Below are positions 9,608 to 18,356 of a DNA stretch of 50,448 nucleotides, piece after piece (the stretch's first letter is position 1; each line of letters opens with the position of its first letter). The stretch comes from Candidatus Saccharimonadota bacterium (GTDB lineage Bacteria; Patescibacteriota; Saccharimonadia; Saccharimonadales; UBA4665), in the NCBI GenBank assembly GCA_027371825.1, contig DAHXLE010000019.1, positions 1 to 50,448 of the forward strand. The letters are read 5' to 3'. The translations under genes were made by a program, and so were the position numbers. The notes under the pieces were generated by a model. That model was not told the DNA's origin and searched no databases. It saw nothing but the letters and a program-made list of their open reading frames with translations.

Positions 9608-9623
9608 ATTATAATAGAGTATA
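9608..9623 (-). promoter_or_regulatory. gat operon promoter, near-leaderless
   Basis: On the minus strand TATACT (9618-9623) ends 10 bp before the gatC ATG, and TATAAT (9608-9613) directly abuts it. Use of the first would place transcription start about 3 bases before the ATG. No Shine-Dalgarno sequence lies between. Confidence 0.45.
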
Positions 9624-9748
9624 CCATCAGGATCGTATGTATGGATACCCCTAGCTTAAACTACCAAGCAGCTATTGGATAAATGGTCGTCAGAGTTTTC
9701 TAATATATCATGATGAATTTAACGCTGAAGTAAAAACCAGCATACAGT

Positions 9749-9909
9749 CAGTCCGGGTTAAGCTTGCTGATTAATCCTACTGGAGACGGGCAATAAAAAT
9801 ACACTATCTAAGCCGCCAATCCCCATCACCGTAGTCTGTTTGAAGGGCTTTGGGTGAGTACTTTTGCTTATGCCGATGAGTCCCGATAGGACGAAAAAGC
9901 AAATACGGT
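9749..9909 (+). ncRNA. Candidate structured RNA in the gatC-uvrB gap
   Basis: The 350-bp gap between two minus-strand genes folds better than expected. A hairpin at 9749-9782 pairs CAGU and GGGUUAA with UUAAUCC and ACUG around a CC/U internal loop; it needs one G-U pair (9757/9775), which favours the plus strand. Downstream, the continuous strand 9897-9909 pairs with two separate upstream segments, 9863-9869 and 9828-9833, and encloses a GUCC/GGAC hairpin (9880-9892) flanked by CCGAUGA and GAAA. I find no clear promoter or U-tract for the plus strand. It could also be a leader or processed part of the uvrB-gatC interval. The family is unknown. Confidence 0.35.
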
Positions 9910-9957
9910 CCGTTTATGGTGAATTCCGAGAGTTAAGAACGACAAGTTAGACAGTAG

Positions 9958-11922
9958 TTACAGCTTTTGTTGTACGTCTTTAATGATATCCCTTAGCTCT
10001 GCGGCGGTTTCAAACTGAAGATTAGCTGCAGCCAATTCCATCTGGGATGTTAGATCTTTAATCAGCGACACATACTCGTCTTTTGGTATCTTCTTAAGGT
10101 CTAGTTTGGCTCTTTTGGCTTCTTCGGGTAAGTCTGGTCTCATGCCCTTTTCGATCGATCGTTTAATACCGCGAGGAGTAATATTGTGGGCTTTGTTATA
10201 GTCTCTCTGTATATCTCGGCGACGGTTTGTTTCTCCTATTGCCCTTTCCATACTACCGGTAATTTTGTCGGCATACATAATAACATGCCCGTTTTCATGT
10301 CTTGCAGCCCTACCGATCGTCTGTATTAAAGCCTGTTCACTTCTTAAGAACCCCTCTTTATCGGCATCTAGGATCGCTACAAGAGATACCTCCGGGAGAT
10401 CCAGTCCTTCTCTTAATAGATTAATACCAACCAATACATCATACGTACCAAGCCTTAGATCCCTTAGGATATCACTTCTATCGAGCGTATCGATATCGCT
10501 GTGCAGGTAGGCAACCTTAATATTAAGCTCACCTAGATATTCGGCTAAATCCTCGGCCATACGTTTCGTAAGAGTAGTTACGAGTACTCTTTGGCGCATG
10601 GAAATTGTTGATCTGATTTCGGCTATCAAATTGTCGACTTGTCCCTCTACCGGCCTAACTTCAATTTCAGGGTCAATTAATCCTGTAGGACGATTTACTA
10701 ATTCTATCGGCTTAGGACTGCGGCTCAGCTCATATTCAGCTGGCGTTGCACTAATATATACCGCCTGATTGACATGTCTCTCAAACTCGGTAAATGTTAG
10801 AGGCCTATTATCCAGTGCCGACGGTAGCCTGAATCCATAATCAACAAGTACTTCCTTTCGTGCCCTATCGCCGTTATACATACCTCTAACCTGGGGTATG
10901 GTCATATGTGACTCATCTATTAATAGCAGGAAATCGTCAGGAAAATAGTCCATCAAGGTGGCAGGCTGTTCTCCCGGTTCACGATTGGTCAAATATCGGG
11001 AGTAATTCTCTATGCCCTTAACAAAGCCTGTCTCGACAAGCATTTCTATATCAAAACGGGTTCGTTGTTCTAAGCGCTGTGCTTCTAGCAATTTGCCTTC
11101 ATTTTTGAATTCTTTTAGTCTTTGCTCCAATTCCTGTTCAATTTTTACCAGTGCTACTTTAAGTTTGTCTTGTGGCGTAACGTAGTGACTCCCGGGGAAA
11201 ATTGTCAGATTTTTCTTGATAGCTATTATTTCCCCTGTTAAAGGATCGATCTGTGTAATTTTCTCAATGGTGTCACCAAAAAAATCCAACCTATAGGCCG
11301 TCTCTTCGCCCGCAGGATAGACGTCAACCACGTCACCTTTAACCCTAAAAGTCGACCGATGAAAATCGATATCATTTCTCTGGTATTGAATATCACTTAA
11401 TCTTCTTAAGAGCTTATCTCTAACACTTCGCTCTCCTGTAGATAACTTAATAGCCAGGTTATTGTAGTCCTCGACCGACCCTAACCCATATATGCAACTG
11501 ACGCTAGCAACTATTAAAACATCGCGCCGAGATAAAAGTGCATCGGTAGCAGCGTGTCGCAGCCTATCAATCTCCTCGTTTATCTGAGAATCTTTCTCAA
11601 TATAGGTGTCGGTTCTCGGCATGTAGGCCTCGGGCTGATAATAATCAAAGTAGCTCACGAAGTAGTGTACGGCATTATCGGGAAAGAAATTCTTAAATTC
11701 GCCGTATAATTGTGCCGCAAGCGTTTTATTGTGACTTAAGACAAGGGTTGGTTTTTGAATGTTGTTGATCACGTTGGCAGCCACGAAAGTCTTTCCACTA
11801 CCCGTGACACCAAGCAACGTCTGATGTTTTTCGCCTGCTATTAAGCCGGATGTTATGTTATCTATCGCCAAAGGCTGATCGCCGGTTGGAGTAAAATTAG
11901 AAGAAAGTTTAAACTTATTCAC
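9958..11922 (-). CDS. uvrB: UvrABC excision repair subunit B
   Basis: A UvrB of 654 residues from the GTG at 11922. The longer frame would start at 11955, but the GTG gives the usual N-terminus (M)[16 protein letters not shown] and has a TACAAT box 6 bp upstream, so I prefer it. Walker A is [10 protein letters not shown], the DNA-wedging beta-hairpin region is [19 protein letters not shown], the DEAD-like box is LLIDESH, and helicase motif VI shows QTIGRAARH. The C-terminal UVR motif ([11 protein letters not shown]) that contacts UvrC is present. UvrB verifies lesions with UvrA and recruits UvrC. No uvrA or uvrC is in this window. Confidence 0.97.
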   Translation of the reverse strand: MNKFKLSSNFTPTGDQPLAIDNITSGLIAGEKHQTLLGVTGSGKTFVAANVINNIQKPTLVLSHNKTLAAQLYGEFKNFFPDNAVHYFVSYFDYYQPEAYMPRTDTYIEKDSQINEEIDRLRHAATDALLSRRDVLIVASVSCIYGLGSVEDYNNLAIKLSTGERSVRDKLLRRLSDIQYQRNDIDFHRSTFRVKGDVVDVYPAGEETAYRLDFFGDTIEKITQIDPLTGEIIAIKKNLTIFPGSHYVTPQDKLKVALVKIEQELEQRLKEFKNEGKLLEAQRLEQRTRFDIEMLVETGFVKGIENYSRYLTNREPGEQPATLMDYFPDDFLLLIDESHMTIPQVRGMYNGDRARKEVLVDYGFRLPSALDNRPLTFTEFERHVNQAVYISATPAEYELSRSPKPIELVNRPTGLIDPEIEVRPVEGQVDNLIAEIRSTISMRQRVLVTTLTKRMAEDLAEYLGELNIKVAYLHSDIDTLDRSDILRDLRLGTYDVLVGINLLREGLDLPEVSLVAILDADKEGFLRSEQALIQTIGRAARHENGHVIMYADKITGSMERAIGETNRRRDIQRDYNKAHNITPRGIKRSIEKGMRPDLPEEAKRAKLDLKKIPKDEYVSLIKDLTSQMELAAANLQFETAAELRDIIKDVQQKL

Positions 11923-11928
11923 CAACTT

Positions 11929-11955
11929 ATTGTACCAAGTTGCAAGATTCAACAA
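11929..11955 (-). promoter_or_regulatory. uvrB promoter, leaderless
   Basis: TACAAT at 11929-11934 (minus strand) ends 6 bp before the GTG at 11922. A TTGTTG at 11950-11955 gives a 15-bp spacer. There is no Shine-Dalgarno sequence before the GTG. The 6-bp distance matches several other units in the window. Confidence 0.5.
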
Positions 11956-11984
11956 TTGCCATACTCATATTTAGGCTATAACAA

Positions 11985-12623
11985 CTAACCTTTCCTAGGA
12001 GGTGTCGACTCGGGGTGTAGGTACCAATGCTCGTCTCTTTTGGTTAACTGATCATGGATATCTTTATACTTAGAATCTATTAACTCAATGATGCGAGTTA
12101 CTAGTCTTTCGGGGTCGTCATCGTAAATAACCAATTCACCGGCCGGAGGTTCAAGCGTCGCCATCAGCTCAGGAATTATGTCTGCCGTACCGCCACTACC
12201 GACTAACACACCACATGGTTTTCCAGCCTCTAGGGCCGACGTAAATTCGTGTAGGCTACCGAACCGACCGCCTATGGTAATCACCGCATCGCTGGATTGA
12301 ACAAGATATAGGTCCCTTCCGACGTAGTGCAGTCCGGTAAAATTTACAAAATCATAACAATCGTATGGTAGACGGTATTTCCTTAGATGTTCCCGAAGAC
12401 TGGCGGCCGGACTAAAGCCTATACTAAAACCTCCGGCTTGTTTAGCGCCATAAGCCGCATAATAAGGTAGCCCGACCGTAGCTCCGGTTGTTACTGCCTG
12501 TCCGGCTTTTGCTATAGTAGCTCCTATTTTTTCGGCCGCTTTATAAGACTGTAACACCGTTGATCCGCGTGCCGCTCCCGAGACACAAATACTATATCTC
12601 AATGGTCGATGTGCGAGTTTCAT
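11985..12623 (-). CDS. SLOG/LOG-type Rossmann protein (TIGR00725-like)
   Basis: A 212-residue protein of the lysine-decarboxylase-like/SLOG nucleotide-binding superfamily. The N-terminal strand ICVSGAARGS (about 12-21) and the later VITIGGRFGSLHEFTSALEAGKPCG (split: IGGRFGSLHEF about 115-125) match the GG-x-GT-x-x-E signature of these proteins, with Ser in place of Thr. The family includes cytokinin-activating LOG enzymes and many ligand-binding SLOG proteins; the substrate here cannot be read. Its start overlaps the end of the 419-residue gene by 4 bp, so the two work as a coupled pair. Confidence 0.7.
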   Translation of the reverse strand: MKLAHRPLRYSICVSGAARGSTVLQSYKAAEKIGATIAKAGQAVTTGATVGLPYYAAYGAKQAGGFSIGFSPAASLREHLRKYRLPYDCYDFVNFTGLHYVGRDLYLVQSSDAVITIGGRFGSLHEFTSALEAGKPCGVLVGSGGTADIIPELMATLEPPAGELVIYDDDPERLVTRIIELIDSKYKDIHDQLTKRDEHWYLHPESTPPRKG

Positions 12624-13879
12624 ATCTTTATATTCTCCAATCTGTTAGTCGATCCTAAAAAACTTTCTGATAGCGATTCACCCAATGAACTCAGGGCCTT
12701 CTCAATACTCTGACCGTCTAGATATTTATCAAGCAATTCTCGCCAAACATGGTCTCTAGCATAATTGACGACGCGATCCGAAAACGATAAGTCGTTGACA
12801 CAATTTAAAGCCACATCAAGCATATTCAAAGATACGGCTTCCGAATTATAGACCAATGCTAGATTATCGGTGTTTTCCCAGAATTCCAGAGCTGGTATAC
12901 GTTCCGATAACGCAGTCTCCGCCTGAATTAATTTAAGATCTTCAGGCTGGACGTGAGGTTCAAACACTTCGGGTAATTTATCTTGTACGTATCGTCCATA
13001 GTGATATTGCATGACTCTCCAAGGTAACATTTGATGACGACCTATACTGCCAATTGTGTATGGCAGACCCTCGGCGGTTCTGCTAATTAAAATTCCAAAA
13101 TCGGGTTTAACTTGTTGGAGCTTGAATAATGCACTGGCCGTTCGAAGGTCGTTTATGGCTTCAAAAATTAGTAAAGTGGTTGTAATTGGCAGAACTGGTC
13201 GCGTTATCGTTATGGGAAGAACGACTACACTGCCAAGTTCGGGTAAAAGAACACACGCGTCTCTTCGGGTTCTGGATAGTATTTTTATTGCTTCCTCCCA
13301 CCGTCTAGTATTTGGTAAGTTCACCGCAATTTGTCGATGTTCAAAATCTGTCGACTTGATTAGTCTATACGATCTGAGAAGTTGTTTTTGCCATTTCATC
13401 GGCTCAATCATTCTGGCCGTAGCATATAGATTATCGATCCGTTCTCGTTTTAGCATCGAGTCAAGCGATCGGTAATTTAATAGCTTCATTGTATTTGTTG
13501 GTGGTAACTGCTTTAAGATTTTTCTGGCGACGGTTGGTTTCATAGCAAAGCAGTTAAGCGGTAATTTAAGACCGTTAATGAATCTGACAACCGTACTCAG
13601 CATATCTAGTGACGAGCTGCTCGATTCAAGATGAATGCTTGCCATAAAGCGATTATTGTCCATGATCAATCTCTGATGCAGGGCAGCATAAAGCTCCGGA
13701 CCGGTAGTATCTTGCGGATCAAGCCCAAGTAGACGAATTTTTTCTTGAGTTGCTCTAATAATTTGGGCTGTCAGTCGAATATCCGAGCGAGGGAACCCAT
13801 TAGCTCTCTCAAGCTCCTTGATGATATGGCTAAAATCGGAGTGGCGCGTTCCCAACAGATCAGACAGCATCCTACTCAT
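12620..13879 (-). CDS. Unknown 419-residue soluble protein paired with an SLOG protein
   Basis: I do not recognise this family. The protein is soluble, without a signal peptide or membrane helix. It starts MSRMLSDLLGTRHSDFSHII and is helical in the first 80 residues, then shows a mixed alpha/beta middle with strands such as ACVLLPELGSVVVLPI (about 228-243) and a helical C-terminus. No nucleotide-binding loop or metal motif is obvious. It is translationally coupled to the SLOG protein downstream (ATGA overlap), so a ligand-sensing or nucleotide-processing pair is a reasonable guess. GTAGTCGATC precedes the ATG and a weak AGG may serve as Shine-Dalgarno site. Confidence 0.6.
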   Translation of the reverse strand: MSRMLSDLLGTRHSDFSHIIKELERANGFPRSDIRLTAQIIRATQEKIRLLGLDPQDTTGPELYAALHQRLIMDNNRFMASIHLESSSSSLDMLSTVVRFINGLKLPLNCFAMKPTVARKILKQLPPTNTMKLLNYRSLDSMLKRERIDNLYATARMIEPMKWQKQLLRSYRLIKSTDFEHRQIAVNLPNTRRWEEAIKILSRTRRDACVLLPELGSVVVLPITITRPVLPITTTLLIFEAINDLRTASALFKLQQVKPDFGILISRTAEGLPYTIGSIGRHQMLPWRVMQYHYGRYVQDKLPEVFEPHVQPEDLKLIQAETALSERIPALEFWENTDNLALVYNSEAVSLNMLDVALNCVNDLSFSDRVVNYARDHVWRELLDKYLDGQSIEKALSSLGESLSESFLGSTNRLENIKI

Positions 13880-14033
13880 GATCGACTACCTGTTGGACTT
13901 TTTTAATGATTTTCATTATTTTTGTAATGCTCACCCTCTATAGATTACCATAAGCATACCTTGAATTCTATGTATAACGGCCAACTAATATCCGGGCCGA
14001 AGTCATCGACAAGGACACGCCCTGTAAATATTG

Positions 14034-15185
14034 CTAAATTCTTTCGGCTCTATACCACTCTGGAGCATTCCTTAGGTAGTGCTCAAGATCAGATTCTTTT
14101 AAGAGCCCGGCTTGCGCGCCTACTTTCTGGCAAACACTCATCGAGTTTATCGGCGCCCATTGCAACGCTCCCTCAATAGTATTGCCCTTAATTAAAGCGG
14201 CAACAAAAGTACTAGCAAAGGCATCACCTGCACCGGTCCGATCGACCGGAGGGGCAATATCTGGATAGATAGGCATTTTAAATTTGTTTTGTCCGTCTGA
14301 TGTATACGCACCGTTCGGGCCGTCGGTAATTACAACCAGCTTAGGACCCAGTTGATGCAATCGTTCAAACAGATCGTTCAAGTCGTCATGATTACCACCA
14401 CCCACTAAAACTGCTTCCTCGCGGTTTAGTATCAAAACATTAGTTTTTTGATATATTCGTTTGAGTCTTTCGGCGCCTGCTTCCATCTGGAATGTCCCCG
14501 GCTGAAACGCTAATTTGACCGTCGGGTTCTCATCCAACCAATCACTTACCTGGTCGTGATACGGTATTGCGTGGTCTGAAATAGAGCTGAAGTATATCCA
14601 TTCAGGCAACTCATTTGTTCCTATTTTCGGCCACAAATAGTCATATTCTTCATGCTTTATGAGAATCGTTCTCTCTGCTTTGTAGCGTAGAACATAATGA
14701 AAATTACTTTTTTTATCAGGATTAACTTTCACGAAACGATGGTCTACTCCTTCGTTCTGAAGAATCTTAATCATCTCCCGACCTTCCTGATCTCCGCCCA
14801 CGTTCGTCGCAAAAGTTGATTTAAGACCAAGCCGGGCAAAGGCTACGGCAGCGTTCGATGCGTTACCTACGGCGGGTATTAGATCGTGATGATCATAAGG
14901 AATCTTTGTGCCAAACGGAACAGCAAGCCAGTTGTTGCCATTAGAGTCATGTTCAAGTTTTTCTTCGTTTTCTAAAAGGTCTATAAAATCATCTGTGACG
15001 ATATCTCCCACGCTCATGACATCAAATGCTGCCGTGCTTTGATGGGCTGGTGCTTGGGGTAAGCTCGTCTGATTGGTATCGTCAGCCGCCGGATATGATG
15101 GCTTTACTGCGGAGCGCATCAATGTTGTTGGAGGCATGATTGTCGTGTGTACGTCTTTGTGTGAAATCCCACCATTATTATCCAT
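14034..15185 (-). CDS. PfkB-family sugar kinase
   Basis: A 383-residue ribokinase-fold kinase. The C-terminal PfkB signature DRTGAGDAFASTFVAAL (about 317-333) carries the catalytic Asp and the anion hole GAGD. The GG region near residues 107-120 (VGNASNAAVAFARLG) matches the first PfkB motif. A poorly conserved extension of about 50 residues precedes the core. Substrate cannot be decided: fructose phosphates, ribose and adenosine are all possible. The gene lies upstream of aldolase in the same orientation, consistent with a role in hexose or pentose phosphate metabolism. TTGAAT lies 6 bp before the ATG and TTGACT 18 bp upstream of that (15216-15221), a possible leaderless promoter. Confidence 0.85.
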   Translation of the reverse strand: MDNNGGISHKDVHTTIMPPTTLMRSAVKPSYPAADDTNQTSLPQAPAHQSTAAFDVMSVGDIVTDDFIDLLENEEKLEHDSNGNNWLAVPFGTKIPYDHHDLIPAVGNASNAAVAFARLGLKSTFATNVGGDQEGREMIKILQNEGVDHRFVKVNPDKKSNFHYVLRYKAERTILIKHEEYDYLWPKIGTNELPEWIYFSSISDHAIPYHDQVSDWLDENPTVKLAFQPGTFQMEAGAERLKRIYQKTNVLILNREEAVLVGGGNHDDLNDLFERLHQLGPKLVVITDGPNGAYTSDGQNKFKMPIYPDIAPPVDRTGAGDAFASTFVAALIKGNTIEGALQWAPINSMSVCQKVGAQAGLLKESDLEHYLRNAPEWYRAERI

Positions 15186-15348
15186 GCTTTAATTCAAACA
15201 CAGCGCCGTAATGATAGTCAACTCGCTTATGCTAATTTACCATAAATAGTTGTTTTATTTAGTATCACGAAACGAGCCGTTATATACAAATTATTTGGTT
15301 ATGAAAGTTGAATTCGTATTTTAGCCACAACTTTTTGATCGTACTAAC

Positions 15349-15585
15349 TCAGAGTTTATTGATTTTTAATACTTTACGAATTTTTTTGTCTGCCGATTCT
15401 ATGGTCGAGCCTATATTATCAACCGTCTGTCCAACCTTACCGATTGTGTTAGCGCCTTTTTCGGCTTTATCTATCGTGGCTCCCAGGGTATTTTCGATTT
15501 TATCTAAACCCGCGATAATTTTTTTCTCGAACGAATCAGGAGAATTTTCATCCAGCAGACTACTAAGTGAATTTAAGAATCCCAT
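15349..15585 (-). CDS. Small soluble helical protein, unknown
   Basis: A 78-residue protein with no membrane helix. Residues 20-75 form a heptad-like amphipathic helix with repeated Ala, Lys, Gly and Ile residues (IENTLGATIDKAEKGANTIG). It starts 21 bp after the aldolase stop. A TATTAT hexamer (15592-15597) ends 6 bp before its ATG, the same spacing as other leaderless starts here, so it may have its own promoter. The family is not recognised. Confidence 0.55.
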   Translation of the reverse strand: MGFLNSLSSLLDENSPDSFEKKIIAGLDKIENTLGATIDKAEKGANTIGKVGQTVDNIGSTIESADKKIRKVLKINKL

Positions 15586-15606
15586 GCTTCTATAATAACA
15601 TCGCTT

Positions 15607-16521
15607 TCAAACGACGGCTTTGCCTGCCGAGTTGAAATTTTGTAACTTTTCTTCTACTACCGCGCTGACGGCTAGTACTACGTCTTTCGAGATAAGCTTC
15701 GCAACTGAAATTTCTTCCGGGTTTTCCTTCAAAACTTTGTCCAGGGTTTGGCGGTATACGTAACGCATGTCTGAATTGATGTTGACCTTGCTTACCCCTA
15801 TCTTAACCGCTTCAATAAAATAGTGTCCCGGGGTATCACTGCCTCCATGAAGAGATATATTACAGTTTATGGCATTTCTAATGTTATTAAGAAGCTCCAG
15901 ATCGAGTATTTTAGGAACCGGATATTTACCGTGCAGATTACCGATTTGTACGGCACATGTATCGATACCGGTTTTTTGAACAAAATCCGCCACTTCATCT
16001 GGCTTTGAGTTATATTTCTTCACTTCTTCGTAGTCAATATTCTCTTTGTGAAAATTAGAGGAACCGAAGAAGTATCGCTCTTCGGCTTCAACGATTGCTC
16101 CGGTAAACTTAGCATATTCAACGACCTCCTTTGTCCTTTCGATAATCTCATCCCTGGTTGCGTCGTGATCGGCCTGCGAAATATCTATGTGTATAAACTC
16201 AAACCCGGCATCAATACCGGCTTTGGCGGCATCAACGCTAGGTGAATGATCAAGATTAACGTATATCTCAAGTCCATATTGCGATTTGAAGTTATCGACC
16301 ATGTCCCTGACATTATCCAGGCCGATATCATCGACTTCGCCCTGGCTCACTTCTACAAGCACGGGGGCCTTATGATGCTGTGCTGCTAAAGCTACCGCTC
16401 TTAATGTAGGCTCGTCGTCAAGATTGAAGGCACCAAAAGCCCAATGTTCACTGCGGGCACGTTGCATTGATGCTCTAGCCTTAGCGCAGTTATCTCGAAT
16501 TTGATTTAACGTTAGCGGCAT
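15607..16521 (-). CDS. fba: Class II fructose-bisphosphate aldolase
   Basis: A zinc-dependent ketose-bisphosphate aldolase of 304 residues from the ATG at 16521. The frame opens earlier (16614), but MPLTLNQIRDNCAKAR is the usual N-terminus and a TACAAT lies 6 bp before that ATG. Metal and substrate residues are visible in VNLDHSPS, the IEAEERYFFG segment, IGNLHGKYP (zinc His) and SLHGGSDTPG (zinc His and phosphate loop). It cleaves fructose-1,6-bisphosphate to two triose phosphates, feeding the GAPDH encoded at 20770-21819. Confidence 0.93.
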   Translation of the reverse strand: MPLTLNQIRDNCAKARASMQRARSEHWAFGAFNLDDEPTLRAVALAAQHHKAPVLVEVSQGEVDDIGLDNVRDMVDNFKSQYGLEIYVNLDHSPSVDAAKAGIDAGFEFIHIDISQADHDATRDEIIERTKEVVEYAKFTGAIVEAEERYFFGSSNFHKENIDYEEVKKYNSKPDEVADFVQKTGIDTCAVQIGNLHGKYPVPKILDLELLNNIRNAINCNISLHGGSDTPGHYFIEAVKIGVSKVNINSDMRYVYRQTLDKVLKENPEEISVAKLISKDVVLAVSAVVEEKLQNFNSAGKAVV

Positions 16522-16527
16522 GAAACC

Positions 16528-16555
16528 ATTGTAACCGCTAATGGTAGGTTTGCAA
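16528..16555 (-). promoter_or_regulatory. fba promoter, leaderless
   Basis: On the minus strand TTGCAA (16550-16555), a 16-bp spacer and TACAAT (16528-16533) lie 6 bp before the ATG at 16521. No Shine-Dalgarno sequence is present. This promoter lies inside the longer open frame and so argues for the shorter protein. Confidence 0.6.
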
Positions 16556-16774
16556 AGAGAATGTATCCGTCCTTGATATATTGGACTCTGCCAACGGTAA
16601 TCGTAGATCTTCAAGTAAGGCTCGCATAGGACTTTTTGGTTTTAGAATTCGGTCAGTATATTTTGTCGTACTTCCTTAATAAATTAAGCGGATGGGGTGA
16701 ATTTGACGTTCAATATTACTAAGACAAACATTTATCTCGGTTTCAGTATATGTATGATCAATCCGTACCGTGCA

Positions 16775-16802
16775 TTGAATTACTGGATATTTAGGTTATA
16801 GT
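16775..16802 (+). promoter_or_regulatory. Promoter of the 16.8-kb structured RNA
   Basis: TTGAAT (16775-16780), a 16-bp spacer and TATAGT (16797-16802) on the plus strand. Transcription should start near 16809, exactly at a 5' hairpin (UAGCG/CGCUA). The layout equals that of the protein-gene promoters in this window. Confidence 0.6.
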
Positions 16803-16808
16803 AAATAA

Positions 16809-17300
16809 TAGCGTTTCGTCGCTACATAACCTGACGGAATGTGTTCGTCGACAGAGAGGTCATCATTGAGAGAAAATTCAACAGTTAGCCCGCAAGCCTA
16901 TGTTTTGCGGGTTCTCAAGACGATGGGCATGATGTATTGTGCCGAAAGTCTAGTTGGACGGCTGACAAAAAGGAGAATACCCAAATCCAGGCTACTGGTT
17001 TTTCTGATCGGTAGTCTCTGGATTACCCAGTCGGGCTTGGCGTTTATGGATCTTATGAGTGGGGCAGATAGGTCGGTAGCCTATACCGAAAATTTCAGTA
17101 AGCTGCCTCGGTCGGTAAACGCATCGGTCATAGCGGCATCTACCGGACCAGTGCAAGTCGGTTGTTTTGTAGCAACAGTCCTATTCGGACTTTACCAAGA
17201 CATGCACGGTAGAATCAGGCCCGGTAAATAAAAGTCCAATAGGCTCCGGATATCGGATGCGTTCAAGAATGCAACATTCTATCTTGAACGCTCCGATCGG
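16809..17300 (+). ncRNA. Large structured non-coding RNA, about 490 nt, family unknown
   Basis: Many nested stems can be paired by hand: 16809-16813/16820-16824; 16866-16871/16913-16918 enclosing 16889-16895/16905-16911; 16984-16998 with 17008-17024 (15 bp, three G-U pairs, CU bulge); 17040-17047/17115-17122 (8 bp, one G-U) enclosing 17061-17067/17103-17109 (7 bp, one G-U) and 17073-17078/17084-17089; 17151-17155/17203-17207; 17177-17181/17187-17191; and 17252-17268/17282-17297 (16 bp with one bulged U). The G-U pairs work only on the plus strand, the strand with the promoter. A 130-codon frame (16839-17231) overlaps it but looks accidental. The invariant RNase P GAGGAAAGUC block and a tRNA-like T-loop are not seen. 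Confidence 0.65.
17252..17297. terminator. Long perfect hairpin between convergent units
   Basis: AUCGGA and GCGUUCAAGA pair with UCUUGAACGC and UCCGAU around a short loop, 16 bp with a single bulged U (17258). It separates the plus-strand RNA from the end of the minus-strand transketolase operon (17375) and could stop transcription from either side. No U-tract follows on either strand, so it may instead be the 3' domain of the RNA. Confidence 0.4.
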
Positions 17301-17374
17301 AGTACATTTAGCGGCAAGAGCCACAAAAACCCCAACCACCCTAAAACCTAACCTCTGTCGACATAAATCCTAAA

Positions 17375-18352
17375 TTATTTTCTATCCATAACCTCGTAAG
17401 CTGCTTGGATGATATGATCTGATGTTAGGCCGAAGTGAGCAAACAATTCTCCCGGACTACCCGACTCACCAAATCGGTCGTTTATGCCTATCCTCTTCAT
17501 CGGTAACGGAAGATTTTCAGCCAACAGTTCTGCCACAGCCCCGCCTAAGCCACCGTTTATTTGGCCTTCCTCGGCCGTAATTGCGCATCCGGTTTTTGAT
17601 AAGCTAGCCAAGATTGTGTCCTTGTCTAAGGGTTTAATTGTCGGTACGTGCACCACCTCGATCGATACTCCTTGACTGACGAGCATAGCCGCTGCGACCA
17701 TTGCGTGATAAGTCATCGTACCGGTAGATATAATACTTAAATCCGTACCCCCCCAATACACATATGCTTTTCCTATCTGGAATGGTGTTGAATATGTTGT
17801 TATGATCGGAGTTTCTTCTCTAGCAAGCCGCATATAATTGGGCTTGTTATTAACAGCCATAGCCAGTGTTGCACGTTCCGCCTCCAATGAATCACACGGT
17901 GATATGACGACCATATTGGGCAATACTCGCATTAACGGGATATCCTCAAGCATCTGGTGTGTTGCGCCGTCGGGGCCAACGCTTACACCGGCATGACTGC
18001 CTATTATTTTAACCGGCCGATCGTTAAGACATATCGTTGTTCTTATCTGCTCCCAATTGCGTCCCGGCGAAAAAGCTGCATAACTGCTGACGAACGGAAT
18101 TTTCCCCATCGCCGCTAACCCCGACGCAACCGTTACCAGGTTTTGTTCCCCAATGCCGACTTCTATGAAACGATCTGGGTAAAATTTTGCAAAATCATCC
18201 ATTTTGGTAGATCCAGTCAAATCGGCACACAAAGCAACAACATTTTCGCTCAATTTTCCGGATGCTACTAAACCTCTACCAAAACCGCTCCGAATAGGCT
18301 CTTTTTTTAGGTCATTTGCAAGAATGTCATCAATTAAATGATAGTCTTCCAT
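17375..18352 (-). CDS. tktC: Transketolase C-terminal half
   Basis: A 325-residue protein covering the pyrimidine-binding and C-terminal domains of transketolase. IEVGIGEQNLVTVASGLAAMG (split: GEQNLV about 68-73) carries the TPP-activating Glu, followed by VSSYAAFSPGRNWEQIR and the phosphate-binding HAGVSVGPDGATHQ. It complements the N-terminal half encoded at 18799-19653. The split arrangement is known in many bacteria and archaea. It is the last gene of the gap operon, 4 bp after the small membrane gene. Confidence 0.93.
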   Translation of the reverse strand: MEDYHLIDDILANDLKKEPIRSGFGRGLVASGKLSENVVALCADLTGSTKMDDFAKFYPDRFIEVGIGEQNLVTVASGLAAMGKIPFVSSYAAFSPGRNWEQIRTTICLNDRPVKIIGSHAGVSVGPDGATHQMLEDIPLMRVLPNMVVISPCDSLEAERATLAMAVNNKPNYMRLAREETPIITTYSTPFQIGKAYVYWGGTDLSIISTGTMTYHAMVAAAMLVSQGVSIEVVHVPTIKPLDKDTILASLSKTGCAITAEEGQINGGLGGAVAELLAENLPLPMKRIGINDRFGESGSPGELFAHFGLTSDHIIQAAYEVMDRK

Positions 18353-18356
18353 GTGT

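Noticed and set aside
9828-9920. A hammerhead ribozyme
   Set aside because: CCGAUGA, stem II and GAAA are present, but U4 of the core is C and neither a type I nor a type III arrangement gives a proper stem I and cleavage site.
11923-11955. The longer uvrB start
   Set aside because: The extra 11 residues are not part of the family and the TACAAT box lies inside this stretch.
13961-14179. A 72-codon plus-strand frame
   Set aside because: It overlaps the end of the PfkB kinase gene in antisense and has no translation signal; it is a shadow frame.
16522-16614. The longer fba start
   Set aside because: A -35/-10 promoter lies inside the extension and the aldolase family starts at the later ATG.
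16839-17231. A 130-codon frame on the plus strand
   Set aside because: It lies wholly inside the structured RNA, has no ribosome binding site and its composition (scattered Met, Ser and Arg, no domain-like pattern) looks accidental. The helices, including G-U pairs, explain the sequence better.
16809-17300. RNase P RNA
   Set aside because: GAAAGUC and CCCGG-like pieces are present, but the invariant GAGGAAAGUC and ACAGAA...GGCUUA blocks that form the P4 core are missing by eye. A model search is needed to be sure.
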